64,000 bases of DNA from Lumbricus terrestris (GCA_949752735.1 OX457036.1:8525692-8589691); one strand, 5' to 3'; counted from the stretch's first letter, positions 1 to 11,598 are shown. Translations and numbers: made by a program. Notes: generated from the letters alone by a model not told the origin.

Positions 1-2194
1 TTTCCACTCTTCGATCCAAATCCTTTTCCTCTCCAGCCATAAATAGTATGATATAATTATATGATAAAGCGAGGTCTGTGCGTATACATACGACATGATT
101 CACGTCATTCTGGACAGTAGATCTCATCACATCGCGTCGCAGAACACAATCCCAAGTCTTACCTTGTTTACAGCTGCTATTTTGTGCACGTTTATATGCA
201 TGCATGCCTGTACAGTGTATGTGCATCTGTATGACACTGTGTACATTAGGGTGCCAACGAAATGCATGGCCAAAAAATTATTTTTACTAATCCAGTTGCC
301 CACCCCCTCAAAATGTTTTCTATGACACAAAACTCATGTGTTACATATTTTATTCAGATTGATGAATATTTAGAGGTAGCTCCGTGCGTTAGTAGTTTAT
401 AGTAGCGTATCACATCATTTCTTCGAAATCGCGTATGGAAATAACTTATATCTACAGAGAACAGACTGTTCTGTGACTCATTGTTCGTATACTGACTAAG
501 AATAATAATGTTTCTTGTAATTTTTAATCTTTCCCAATTCTTGGTTGTTGTTATAATAACATGGATAAACCAAAAAAGGCTAAATAAAGACTCAGTACTG
601 TCTATGTCATTTCATACAACTAGCACTACATGCCTTCATGCTGATGCCTGTGTTTTGTCTGTACAAAAGCGTATGAGCTTGGTTTGTAGACCCAAAATCA
701 TGGAATTAGTCGATGCCAAAGCGTTCAGCACCAGATGGGAACTCCAGTGGTATAACATCAAGATATAATTTAACAGATTTAGATACTCACGTATACATAT
801 TTGAAGCAGATCCGGTATGAAAACGGTATAAAGGTGATAACAACTGCACTGGTTTGAATCTGATGCAAAGTGAGTTTATTGAGCTCATCCAGCTCAATGA
901 TATCCAGCCAAGACTGTTAGGACCACTATGAGCTCTTTCACCTGGCACTGATATTTTTAGAAGGAGTGGAAAGTGGGGGAATATGTGTGTATCCATGCCT
1001 CTGGAGCCCATGCATCCCATAGGGCTAGTTAGCCTATAGATGGATGGCAAGGTCACATACAGTTTTAAAAGCTACTTATTTCACTCTCAATAAACGTCAC
1101 CAAACGTGAGTTGTCAGCTCTCCAAGAGTTCAAAGCAGTTGTGAAGTTGTGCATTAAGTGTCTGTACGCACATGCATGATCCTCGCAACGACTTGAATCT
1201 TCCGCATGAGTTTGATGCATACAGACAAACAACCAAACTGTTGCCGATTCAGCAATCAAGTCCCTCTGTAGTCATTTGTAGCATCTAGGTGAAATCTTAA
1301 ATGGTCTTACTTTCTTTGATACAATGGTTCCTCTGGAAGGAAGCAATGGTCACAGCCCTAAGTAAAGAAACTCATGGACGAACTCCTTGACATGTTGTGC
1401 TGCATGGCACTGTTACTATACCAATGCAGCGATGGTTGTCACAACATACTTAGCAGCTTCTTGTGGCAATTGGAATATCACATGACTTCTTGTCCTTAAG
1501 ACCTTCACCCTAGCACTTGAGAGAGCATTTCTGTGTATGCTAGTGCTCCAATATGAGCAGAGAGTCTGATGGTGGTCAACAATGCCGCTGATTCATTCAA
1601 TGGTGTCCTTGGTCACTATGAAAAACAGAATCACTTTCTGCAATAAGTTGCTGAGAGGCACTGCACGACATTTCTAGTTACTAAGGAGTCTACTGTTGCT
1701 CACCAGTAGTGCTGTGCTCAATTGCTCATCACTAACTTAGCAATAGTGAATACCCTTCATAGTAATGTATCTTAGCCATTGAAACAGCATGAAAATTAAC
1801 ATTGTTCAATGCTAAAAACTTTAACCACGTGGAGCTACCAGTAAATATTTTTAGAATGCTTCCTAATTTTGTGAACTTTATTATTTCAACAATGGAAACA
1901 TATTTGGAGGGTGGGAAGGTAAAAATAAAAAATCTATTTTTTGAGTGGCACCCTAGTGTACATGTTCATATTACGTATGTTTGCATGTATGAATCTATGT
2001 AATAATATTTTTCATTGCATTGCCTATTGCCACTATTACAGATTAAACAAAAACAAACCGATATTTTCACGATGCGCTCACTATACGCTTGTAGCTCCTT
2101 ACTCACTGTTCAGTGTTCTTGTCCCAGGTTCTTCTATTGTTCACTTGACATTCATTCGTGCAATACTAGAAGCTTTTCTCATTATCAAAGATAT
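1..2194. other. Intronic sequence, no gene recognised
   Basis: This stretch lies upstream of the first visible Kv4 exon, which begins mid-codon, so it should be intron of that gene. It has no convincing exon on the + strand: nothing resembles the T1 tetramerisation domain or S1-S5 of a Kv channel. The minus-strand stretch around 790-1650 has short open frames (89 and 64 codons) of non-repetitive composition and may be an old decayed mobile element, but I cannot name a family. Confidence 0.5.
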
Positions 2195-2400
2195 TGTGGG
2201 GCACGGTGGTGTAGTGGGTATGTTCGTTGCCTTGCAGCCGGAGGTTGCAGGTTCGAATCCACCTCAAGCCGACTCGTAGGGACCTTGGGCATTGCATGGG
2301 CAAGTCCCTGACTCGCAATTTTTTATTGCTCAGCACTTCGGCGAGAAACTCCGATTCAGTGTCCGCGCTGTAGTCGGGAGCGCTTTTGAGTAGACTGACT
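2195..2400 (+). mobile_element. tRNA-derived SINE, copy 1
   Basis: The element opens with TGTGGGGCACGGTGGTGTAG, followed by an A-box-like segment and a clear B box (GGTTCGAATCC at about 2251). A non-tRNA body (CGGCGAGAAACTCCGATTC, GTGTCCGCGCTGTAGTCGGG) and a tail GGGAGCGCTTTTGAGTAG follow. Two further full-length copies lie on the minus strand at 18749-18911 and 34088-34290. This defines an interspersed family rather than a tRNA gene. The tail runs into a TGAC/TGAT microsatellite. Confidence 0.8.
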
Positions 2401-2508
2401 GACTGATCAATTGTCTGTTTTGAACGATTGATTGACTGATTGATTGATTGATTGACTGATTGATTGACTGATTGACTGATTTACTGACTGAATGATTGAT
2501 TGATTTAG

Positions 2509-2543
<35 letters not shown>

Positions 2544-2600
2544 CTGATTGATTGGTCAATAGATCGTGGATTGATTGATTGGCTCATTGATTAATTGATT
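2391..2600. repeat. TGAT/TGAC tetranucleotide microsatellite
   Basis: Tandem TGAT and TGAC tetramers directly follow the SINE tail, suggesting that the microsatellite grew from the SINE 3' end. Confidence 0.9.
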
Positions 2601-2870
2601 AATGTCGGGCATGTGTGTACAGTATTTATGTCACGAGAAGCCTTAAAGTACGAGTTTCAAGTCCGATTGCTAAAGAGAGAGTGAGGGCAGATTACCTGCT
2701 ACGATGGATTCCGTCTTGGATGAGAGAGAGATTAATGGACAGAATGAATGACGCTGGGAATTTTTTTACAGGTGGAACTTGTGAGAAGGGGAAACTGAAG
2801 GGTGATGAAGAAATGGGTAGATGATGATGATGGTGGGTGAGCAGCAATAGAAATGGAGGAACTGCGAATT

Positions 2871-2966
2871 TGGGAGAGAGAGAGAAAGAGAGACAGAGAC
2901 AGAGACAGAGACAGACAGAGAGAGACAGAGAGAGACAGAGAGAGAGAGAGAGGGAGAGACAGAGAC

Positions 2967-2997
<31 letters not shown>

Positions 2998-3064
2998 AAG
3001 AGACAGACAGACAGAGAGAGAAAGAGAGAGAGAGAGAGACAGACAGAGACAGAGACAGAGAGAA
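2871..3064. repeat. GAGACA/GA-rich microsatellite
   Basis: Purine-rich array of GAGACA, GACA and GAGA units. The Arg/Glu- and Ser/Leu-rich open frames seen here are artefacts of the repeat. Confidence 0.95.
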
Positions 3065-3257
3065 GCAACGGGAGATCGTTCCACACTTGGAGTGCTGCAT
3101 GGTATAACAAATGGTTGTAGACATTGAAATGAAGTAAAACATACACACATTACACAGGAAGGTATGCGTGCAGATAAGATACAGAGCCTAAAATGTTTAA
3201 AAAGAAGTGCATAGACGCTCCTTACCTTTTCAGGCTTTGCTAGCCTAAGCTTAGTAG

Positions 3258-3344
3258 GCTTAATGGCAGGACGACTTTCAGATTTTAAAATAAGTGCATG
3301 GACGCTGTCCATGACCGTCCAGTCACACTTTAAGCCTTGCTTAG
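3258..3344. repeat. Interspersed repeat with inverted core, copy 1
   Basis: The stretch reads GGCAGGACGACTTTCAG ... TTTTAAAATAAGTGCATGG ... GTCCATGACCGTCCAG. It recurs nearly unchanged at 47552-47636, so it is a dispersed repeat. The second copy contains an internal inverted repeat (TGCCTGGACG ... CGTCCAGGCA). Confidence 0.75.
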
Positions 3345-3925
3345 GTAGGATCGCAGGTATGCTGCTAGGTATGATTACGGCCTACAGGAAGGTTCACAGA
3401 TTGGCCAGCAGGTAGGCTTACAGGCAGACTTACAGATTGGCTTGCAGGTAGGGTCTGGTAGGCTTACAGGTTAGATTACATGTATAGGCTTATAGATTAG
3501 CATGCAGGAAAGCTCACAGGTAGGCCTACACTTACATAATTATTGACTTACAGGTAGGCTTACGGATTTGCATGCAGGTAGCGAATAGATAGGCTTACAC
3601 GTAGGGTTGCATGTAGGCTTAAAGATTGGCTTGCAGGTAGGCTTAAAGGTAGTTTTACATTTAGGCCTACAGATTGCCGTATACAGGTAGGCTTACAGGT
3701 AGGCTTAAAGATTGGCTTGCATGTGAGCTTACAGATTGGCTAACAGGTAGGCTCACAGGTACATGTATGCTTACTGATTGGATTACAGGTAGGCTTACAG
3801 ATTGGCTTACAGGTAGGCTTACATGTAGGTTTACAGGTAGGCTTACAGATTGGCTTACAGTTGGGTTTGCAGGTAGGTTTACAGGTAGGCTTACAGATTG
3901 GCTTACAGGTATACCTGGCCATGGT
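3345..3925. repeat. Degenerate minisatellite (TTACAGATTGGC / TTACAGGTAGGC)
   Basis: Units alternate TTACAGATTGGC and TTACAGGTAGGC in a loose 12/24-bp period, becoming cleaner from about 3660. A stray piece of the same repeat sits at 4266-4290. Confidence 0.9.
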
Positions 3926-4128
3926 CAGACGGTATAAATGGGATGCGTGTGTTTTGGACGGTTGCACAATGGTCTCTTTTCATGAATAATCAAACTCATT
4001 GTCCTCACGTTTTGTTAGGCAACGATTGATCTGAACCGTCGGTCTATGCTAATTATATTGTAGTTGGCGCTATATAACCATCATTGTGTCACGGGTCCCG
4101 GAGTAGAGAGCGCTGACGGAGGCATTCA

Positions 4129-4925
4129 GTGCCTACCTGTCTGTGTCATTGCTTTTATGTCTGCCTGTCTGTCTGTCTGTCTTACTTTCTGTTTATCTGT
4201 CTGCCAGTCTGCTTGCATGTCTATGGGATAGTTTTTTTTATATACCTGTATGTCTTGCTGATTGGCGTACAGGTAGGCTTACAGATTGTATTGGCAGACG
4301 TCTGTCTGACGGTTAGTCTGCCATTCTGTCTACCTATCTGTCTGTCTGCCTGCCTGCATGCATGTCACGGTATGTGTCGGTGTAACTGTCTCGTTCTCAT
4401 TCGATTTCATTGAGTCTCTTCTCCTTATTCTCTATAAAAAATTTCTTTCATTCACTTTCCATTGGCCTGTCTATGTGTATGGCGTTATATATCCATCTAT
4501 CGATAGCTATCTATCCATCAATCCATCCATTCATTCCTGCCTCCCTGTTTCCCTCCCTGCCTCTCTCCCTCCATCCATCCCTCCCTCCATCAATCCATCT
4601 ATCCATCCCTGCATCCCTGTATCAATCCATCAATCCATCCATTCATCCCTGCCTCCCTCCCTGCCTCCTTCTATCCATCCCTCCCTCCGTCCATCAATCC
4701 AACCATCCATCCATCCATGCCTTCCTCCATCTATCCATCCATCCGCCCGCCCGCCCGCCCATCCACCCATCCATCCATCCATCCATCCATCTATCCATCA
4801 ACATCAATCCATCAATCCATCCATCCATCCATCCATCCATCCATGCTTACGTATTACTGCTAGATAGACAGGCAGACAGACAGATAGACAGACAGACAGG
4901 CAGACAGACTGCCGGACAGACAGAG
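4129..4925. repeat. TCTG, ATCC and CAGA tetranucleotide arrays
   Basis: Three adjacent simple arrays: TCTG/CCTG at about 4129-4350, ATCC with CCTC interruptions at about 4490-4850, and CAGA at 4862-4925. The Ser/Pro/Ile-rich open frames here are repeat artefacts. Confidence 0.95.
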
Positions 4926-5399
4926 AACCACACGTACAGAGACGGTGGCCCAGGGTCTAATAGACATACGACTGGATCGATACGCACATACATCTAAACT
5001 GGCATTTTCATTATGAGCGGAAAAACACGGACCACCTCCTCCACCAGCCAATGCAAACAACATCGATTCGTCATCATCAGCATCATCACCACCACTTCCC
5101 CATCCAATCGTATAATATATTATTATTATTGTACGAATTTTTATACAGCCATATATACAGTGCGCGCACATAAAATAAAAATAATACATTCAATCATACA
5201 CACACATGCATATATTATATTACATGTATATCCGTATACGTTGACGGTACCTTAGTATGCATAGGCCTACAGATGTAAAATTATACGTAAACAATTCTCA
5301 TTTGGATATAATTGTACATGTATAGACATGCGCCCTTACTTACATGTATGCGCGTTTGGAATTATTGAGCATTCGTGCGAACAAAAGTTATTGTCGTAA

Positions 5400-5870
5400 A
5401 TTCATTCGTTGACTTGAATTAATTAATTCACCTGTTGACTTGAGTGAATTCACTCATTTGTTGACTTTAATTAATTAATTCAATTGTTGACTTCAGTGAA
5501 TTCACTCATTTGTTGACTTGAATTAATTCACTCATTTGTTGACTTTAGTGAATTCACTCATTTGTTGACTTGAATTAATTCACTCATTTGTTGACTTGAA
5601 TTAATTAATTCAATTGTTGACTTGAGTGAATTCACTCATTTGGTGACTTGAATTAATCAATTTGCTGTTGACGTGTATGAATTAATTTGTTGACTTGCAT
5701 GAATCAATTTGTCGTTGACTTGGATGAATAACTGTGCTAATTTGTTGACCTGTATGAATCGAGGTGTTGACTCGTATGAATCAGTCTATTGTTGACTTGT
5801 ATGAATTCATTTGTTGACTTCTATGAATCAATTATTTTTTTTCTTACTTAAACGAATCATTTTGCTGCAT
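5400..5870. repeat. TGTTGACTT minisatellite beside Kv4 exon
   Basis: Roughly 26-bp units built from TTTGTTGACTTGAATTAATT and the variant GAGTGAATTCACTCA, decaying toward the 3' side. The array ends about 50 bp before the splice acceptor of the first visible Kv4 exon, so most of the 3' end of that intron is repeat. Confidence 0.9.
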
Positions 5871-5919
5871 AAATGAATTCCTTGTTGATTTGTGTATAAT
5901 TAATCAATTCTCTTTCCAG

Positions 5920-6082
5920 ATACGGAGACATGGTTCCTGGAACGATCGTTGGAAAGATCGTCGGCGGCGTCTGTTCCCTGAGTGGAGTCCTCGTCATCGC
6001 TCTTCCAGTTCCAGTTATCGTCTCCAATTTCAGTCGGATTTACCACCAGAGCCAACGAGCCGACAAGCGCAAAGCCCAGAAG
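5920..6082 (+). CDS. Shal/KCND: Kv4 (Shal) potassium channel, exon encoding filter end, S6 and start of C-terminus
   Basis: The exon follows the acceptor TCTCTTTCCAG and ends at the donor AAG|GTAGGT. It starts with the last base of a Gly codon, so the intron splits the first Gly of the GYG filter. It reads [16 protein letters not shown], then S6 ([20 protein letters not shown]) with the PVP gating hinge, then [16 protein letters not shown]. The [17 protein letters not shown] run is diagnostic of Kv4 over Kv1-Kv3. The channel sits in the plasma membrane and carries subthreshold A-type K+ current. T1, S1-S5 and the pore helix must be encoded upstream of the window. The downstream intron is phase 0. 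Confidence 0.96.
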
Positions 6083-6780
6083 GTAGGTTCCCAGCGGACG
6101 TACAGTTACTTTCTGACGTGCATCGGTTCAGTAAGACGTTCCCTGTGGAGCGCGCCGCTCTCCTACTACCACGGACTGTCCAGTGTTTTTCGTCGAGGCT
6201 AGGATTAGCCACGGACGCGCTCCAAATCAACGTCTGCGCATATCGGGGCGTTTTATTGAGTCGAGCTTAATGCTATTCTATCTTCTCTGTTGAGGAACGC
6301 GTTCGCCGTGGAGCGCCCTGCTTATGCAGACCACATGTGGTATATATACTGCGCTTTTTATTTAGGGGTGGTATCAGTGATTGACTTATATTATGGACGC
6401 TTGTTGCAGCTACGTCCGTGCTTCTCGGGGATTTATTTTTTTCGCCTGGTGCTCTTTGCCGTTCGTTCGCTTCGGTCATAACAGTTTGATGTTCTGAAAC
6501 GCGTCTTCTGTGGAACGACCTGCTTGTTCAAAACACGGATGAATCAACGTTTTAATTTTCGGATTCCTCCGATGTTCTTAGTCGTGTTCCAGATCATTTC
6601 GACATTAGCGGTTTTTGCCGATTGAATAGGACAGAGACAATTTGTATGGCGCCGTAACACAAGGGCACCATATAAAAGAACAGTTTTCAATTGCTTATAG
6701 AATGTGTCATACAGTGATCTAGGAAAGAGGCACGCCAGGCCAACCTCTTAATGCGTCATGCACAGTTGACACGTAACGTA

Positions 6781-7026
6781 TACACACACACACATACATA
6801 AATACATACATAAATACATACATACATACATACATACATACATACATACATACATACATACATACATACATACATACATACATACATACATACATACATA
6901 CATACATACATACATACATACATACATACATACATACATACATACATACATACATACATACATACATACATACATGCATGCATGCATGCATGCATGCATG
7001 CATGCATGCATGCATGCATGCATGCA
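6781..7026. repeat. CATA then CATG tetranucleotide array
   Basis: About 45 CATA units pass into about 13 CATG units ending at 7026. The Met/Tyr/Val/Cys and Met/His/Ala/Cys frames on the minus strand are artefacts. Confidence 0.97.
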
Positions 7027-7255
7027 TAATATAAAAATTGTTTTGACGAGGTGATTAGAAATGTTCCTAGCTAAACAAGTAGACATTTTGTTCGTCCATG
7101 CATATACAATACATGATGTGGCAGCAGTCAGCTATAAACAGACGAACGGTCGAACAGACAACTACAACGTTCCGAAATGATCGAGATAGAATGAGTTGTT
7201 TAACCATTTGTAAATCAGACGCCATCATGAATATATTTATAAATGTAGACAAGTC

Positions 7256-7640
7256 ACTCACACACACACGCACACACACCCATTCACCCACACATTCACC
7301 CACACACATCCACACATTCACCCACACACACCCACACACACATACACACACACACGCACACACACACATATATCTACATACATATATACAATTTTATACA
7401 TATATAATTATTATTATATACTACAAACACAGAGACAGCGACAGGGGATGCCAGAGAAACCTAGAGATACACTGAGACAGACAGAGAAAGACAGAGACAA
7501 AGAGTTATCCATACAGCCATCCATCCATCCATCCCTGCTCTTTCAGTCAATCCAGCCAGTGAGCCATCCAACAGTCCTTTCGTCCATCCATCCATTCATC
7601 GACCCATCAATTCATCCATCTATCCATCCTTCCTTCCTTC
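7256..7640. repeat. CA-rich and ATCC-type microsatellites
   Basis: CACACA with CCCA interruptions at about 7256-7365, a GACA stretch near 7430-7500, and ATCC-type units at about 7510-7640. Confidence 0.85.
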
Positions 7641-7707
7641 CATTTATCATTCGTCGTTTCAGCAAACGCGTCAACCCTCTCAAAGCGCTTTATGAAAGCC
7701 TAAACAC

Positions 7708-8355
7708 AATGCAATGCAATACAATGCAATGCAATGCAACGCAACGCAATACAAAATGCAATACAAAATGCAATGCAATACAATGCAATGCAATGCAATA
7801 CAATGCAATGCAATACAATGCAATGCAATACAAAGCAATGCAACGCAATGCAATGCAATACAATGCAATGCAATACAATGCAATGCAATGCAATACAATA
7901 CAGTGCAATACAATGCAATGCAATACAATGCAGCACAAAGCAATGCAATACAATGCAATGCAACACAATGCAATGCAATGCGACACAATGGAATGCAATA
8001 CAAAGCAATGCAATACAGTGCAATGCAATACAATGCAATGCAAAGCAATGCAATGCAAAACAATGCAATGAAAAACAATGCAATGCAATGCAATGCAATA
8101 CAATGCAATGCAACACAATGCAATGCAACACAATGCAATGCAACACAATGCAATGCAATACAATGCAATACAATGCAACAATGCAATGCAATATATTGCA
8201 ATGCAAAACAATGCAATGCAATGCAATGCAATGCAATACAATGCAATGCAATGCAATGCAATACAATGCAATGCAACACAATGCAATGCAACACAATGCA
8301 ATGCAATATATTGCAATGCAAAACAATGCAATGCAATGCAATACAATGCAATACG
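7708..8355. repeat. CAATG/CAATA pentanucleotide satellite
   Basis: About 130 pentamers, mostly CAATG with CAATA, CAACG, CAACA and CAAAG variants. Repeated blocks such as ATATATTGCAATGCAAAAC (around 8189 and 8306) show duplication of longer segments. Long open frames in several registers exist only because the period is 5 and stop-free. Confidence 0.97.
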
Positions 8356-8697
8356 ACCCATGCACATTGCCTCAGAATCTTTCCATCAAGCACTGAATTC
8401 TTCGGAAACTCCAGCGAATGGGTCTTACAACCGAACTCCACCGTCTCCCTGAAGTTTTCTTTCTTCTCCAGTTTCCATTGATGCTCATTCCCGCTTCCAT
8501 CCATCCATTCCTCATCCTCATCCACCCCTTCCGCCATCCATTCATCCATCCATCCATCATTTTCCCAATTTAGTTTTCCTCTGGTGATTGATCGATCTAA
8601 ATTAATTGATTGTGACGACGAATTTGATCGACTGCTCGAAGGAATCGAACCATAAACTCATGACCACCGATTCACAACATCAATTCAAACTAGCCAT

Positions 8698-8815
8698 TCA
8701 TTGCCTCCCTGCCTCCCTCACTCCCTGCCTCCCTGCCTCCCTCACTCCCTGCCTCCCTCACTCCCTCATTTCCTGCCTCCGTCCCTTTCTTACTCACGCT
8801 TGCCTTCCTCACTTC
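8698..8815. repeat. CCTGCCTCCCTCACTC short tandem repeat
   Basis: Pyrimidine-rich units of CCTGCCTC and CCTCACTC in the Kv4 intron. Confidence 0.8.
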
Positions 8816-9024
8816 TTTTCACCCTAATTTGAAAAGTAGATATCTTTTTATCGGGTAATTACCAAAACTAGTTGTAACTATGTCATGTTGTCTAAAGCAG
8901 TTAAGCATAGTTAAAGCTAATTGATTTGAAAACGGCTAGAAAGTGGTTTTTAACCACAAGTTAAATAGATGGTGCCCATCATTGATCACCATTATGATAA
9001 TTAAGACAAAACTGCGACGCAGAC

Positions 9025-9108
9025 GATGATGACACTGAAAATTATGATGACGATGATGATGACGACGACAACGACGACGACGGCGAAAATGATGATGATG
9101 ATGATGAT

Positions 9109-9189
<81 letters not shown>

Positions 9190-9283
9190 CGACGACGATA
9201 ACGACAACGACGAAAATGATGATGACGACGACGACGACGACGATGACGATGACGACGACGACGACGACGATGATGACAACGGC
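9025..9283. repeat. GAT/GAC trinucleotide array abutting a Kv4 splice acceptor
   Basis: A pure GAT core (about 9104-9190) is flanked by GAC/GAT mixtures. The array ends about 35 bp before the acceptor of the second Kv4 exon. The usual polypyrimidine tract position is therefore purine-rich here. Confidence 0.95.
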
Positions 9284-9317
9284 GAGAGCTGTGACAATGG
9301 ATGTGATCTGATTGCAG

Positions 9318-9506
9318 AAGCTGCGTTTGGCGCGCATCCGAATGACGAAGAACACATCGCGCAGCGCCTTCATCAACAATAAGAAGAAGGTGGAGCAACG
9401 GCTACTGATGCTGCAGAACGGTCTGCAGCTTGAATCTGATCTCCATGGCGACGACCTCTTCCAACTCCAGCATCACCACCTGCTCACGTGCCTGGAAAAG
9501 ACAACG
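9318..9506 (+). CDS. Shal/KCND: Kv4 (Shal) exon encoding proximal C-terminus with dendritic-targeting motif
   Basis: The exon begins after GATTGCAG and ends at ACG|GTAGGA, phase 0 on both sides, 63 codons. It opens with KLRLARIRMTKN, which continues AQK of the previous exon exactly as AQKKARLARIR does in Kv4 proteins. It closes with QHHHLLTCLEKTT, the conserved Kv4 C-terminal segment whose LL pair is known to drive somatodendritic targeting in mammals. The stretch between (NNKKKVEQRLLMLQNG) is lineage-variable. Confidence 0.96.
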
Positions 9507-9589
9507 GTAGGATTTCTAATCAATGGAAGGATGATAACTATTGATAGGATGGAAAGATCAGCGAAAGTAGAGGACGAGAAGGAAGGAAG

Positions 9590-9950
9590 CAGGGAGGAAT
9601 GGAATGATGGAACGATGGAAAGAAAGATGGGAGGAATAAAAGTTGGAACGGAACGAAAGAAGGGGATTAAAGAAATGTGGAAAAAATGAAGTAAAGTAAA
9701 GAATGAAGGAAAGAAAAAAAGGGAAAAGAATAAAGAAAGGAAAGAAGTAAAGGAAGGAACGCAGGAAAGAAGGAAAGAAAGAATCTGATGGATGGAATAA
9801 AGGGAAATGGATTTAATCAGTCAATCAATCAATCAATCAAATAATCATTCAGCCAATCAATCAGCAAGTCAGTCAATCAATTGGTCAATTAGTCAATTAT
9901 TCAGTCAGTCAATCAATCGACCATTCAATCAAACAATTCGTTTAGTTGAA
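9590..9950. repeat. GGAA purine tract and CAAT array
   Basis: Loose GGAA/GAAA repeats to about 9790, then CAAT/CAGT tetramers at about 9815-9940. Confidence 0.8.
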
Positions 9951-10164
9951 GCAGTTAAATAAAACTGCCACAGTCGCAACTTAAACAAACAATATTATAA
10001 TTTATTATTATTCAGGGAGACAATGAAACGATGGAGGCAGCTAAAGGGAGGAAGACGTTATGGGAAGTGGGAAGAATATTATGGAAAAGAACAATGTTTA
10101 GAACAATACGAAGATAACAAAAGAAAAAATAACAATAAAGCTTCTAACGATGGCGCTAAGAAAC

Positions 10165-10258
10165 TGTGAGTGAAAGACTTACTCACAAGTGAGATTCGAA
10201 CCCGTTCCCCCGCGTTTCAAACCGCGCGCTTTAACCACTCGGCTACCGTGCCTCGCAA
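10165..10258 (-). mobile_element. tRNA-Ser-like SINE head or tRNA pseudogene
   Basis: On the minus strand the segment begins GCGAGGCACGG, followed by TAGCCGAGTGGTTAAAGCG (a class II-type A box and D arm) and a TTTGAAA anticodon-loop-like stretch. A B box GGGTTCGAATCTC follows. The anticodon stem does not pair with a 7-nt loop and the acceptor ends do not pair. This is a tRNA-derived relic rather than a functional tRNA. Confidence 0.65.
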
Positions 10259-10539
10259 AACGCAAGATGTATGCTCAAAACGGCAAAGGGACTGGGCGGT
10301 TTATCTACGAACAGATAGAGTCAAATTTGCATGACAATGGCTAACTGGTTACGTAAGAAGCTGTTCATTGTGCAACGTGCAGACCTTTGATGGGTCGGTG
10401 AAAAAGATGCGGTGATTGTACGGGCGAGGAATATCGAGGCATTGACGAATGTCTGCGACGGTGCCATGCGTCGTGTGGATGCATTGGAAGTCGGTGGTGT
10501 TATGACGTCTCACGCGGAGTGAGGAATGGGAGAAGGGAT

Positions 10540-10930
10540 GAAAGGATGGTGGGAACTGGGAAGAGTTGAGGAGGGAATGGAGGGACATGGGTAAAGAAAG
10601 GGAAGGATGAAGGGAGGAGGCATGAAGGGTTGGTGGGTGGAAGGAAGGCATAGATGGAGGGAAAATGGATAGAAGAAATGAAGTTAAGGCAGGATGGAAG
10701 GAAGGAAGAATTAAGGAAGTATTGGAGGGAGAAGAAATTGATGGATGAAAGGAAGAATGGGAGTAGAAATGGAGGAAGAATAGATGAAGAATGGAATGAA
10801 GGATGGAAGAACGAGCGAAAGATGGTATGGAGATTAAAAAAAAAGTATGGAAAGAATGGATAGGTGGAATAAGGAAGGAAAGATGAAATGGATGGGAAAA
10901 AAGGAAATTTGAATGGAAGGTGATTGACGA
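10540..10930. repeat. GGAA/GATG purine-rich low-complexity tract
   Basis: Degenerate GGAAGGAA and GGATG units with strong strand asymmetry. No gene is visible. Confidence 0.8.
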
Positions 10931-11094
10931 ACAGACAGACAGACATAAAGGGAGCGACAAAGCTACTGCTCCCATCTGTCTCTTTCTCCTTTTCATTCTC
11001 CGGCTCTTTCGTCCTCATGTATCTCTATCTCCTCTTCTTGTCAACCTTTCTGTCTGTCTCTGTTTCTCTTTCTGTATATGTCCCTAGCTTCGTA

Positions 11095-11293
<199 letters not shown>

Positions 11294-11454
11294 CTGCCTC
11301 TATCTATATCTCTCTCAATCTCTGTTTGTCTGTTTGTCTGCCTACCTATCTCCTCTCATCTCTTTCCCCTCTCCCCTTCTCCCTACCCTTTTCCTTCCGT
11401 CTCTCTTTCCGTATCCATCTCCGTCTCCGTCTCCCTATCTTTCTCCCCGCCAAG

Positions 11455-11598
11455 GCATTTATCGTATCCAATATGAAGGCATCGTCTAGCTGCTATCGGC
11501 GTTGCAAATCCTCCTCCGACCTCGCAGGGCGATCGTGCTACGAATCGCGAATCTTCGTCAGCGGTGAAGACTCGGTCGACGATAGAACGAAAATCTGA
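11455..11598 (+). CDS. Candidate alternative terminal exon of Kv4 (speculative)
   Basis: A pyrimidine-rich run ends in CCGCCAAG|GCA, a usable acceptor. In phase 0, matching the donor of the preceding Kv4 exon, it stays open for 47 codons to TGA at 11596-11598. The peptide (AFIVSNMKASSSCYRRCKSS, then DLAGRSCYESRIF) is non-repetitive and Cys/Ser/Arg-rich, unlike its surroundings. The pyrimidine tract could simply be edge of the TC microsatellite, and no known Kv4 isoform is matched. Treat it as a hypothesis. Confidence 0.2.
   Translation, partial: AFIVSNMKASSSCYRRCKSSSDLAGRSCYESRIFVSGEDSVDDRTKI

Larger units (their letters stand above)
6083..9317 (+). other. Kv4 intron, repeat-rich
   Basis: Bounded by GTAGGT at 6083 and GATTGCAG at 9317. 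It holds the CATA/CATG, CA, CAATG and GAT arrays listed separately. The open frame that runs past the donor to about 6270 is intron read-through, not coding. Confidence 0.85.

Noticed and set aside
2195..2275. Functional tRNA gene
   Set aside because: The head is followed by a non-tRNA body and recurs with the same body at two other sites, so it is a SINE.
2692..3312. Long Ser/Leu- and Arg/Glu-rich frames
   Set aside because: Products of the GAGACA microsatellite. All frames of such repeats stay open.
5890..6270. 126-codon frame covering the first Kv4 exon
   Set aside because: It is in a different frame from the conserved channel sequence.
7680..8549. 289-codon and similar frames in several registers
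   Set aside because: Translation of the stop-free CAATG pentamer array. Only short unique edges are added.
10165..10258. Functional tRNA-Ser gene
   Set aside because: A and B boxes are present but the acceptor and anticodon stems do not pair properly. It is better read as a tRNA-derived relic.
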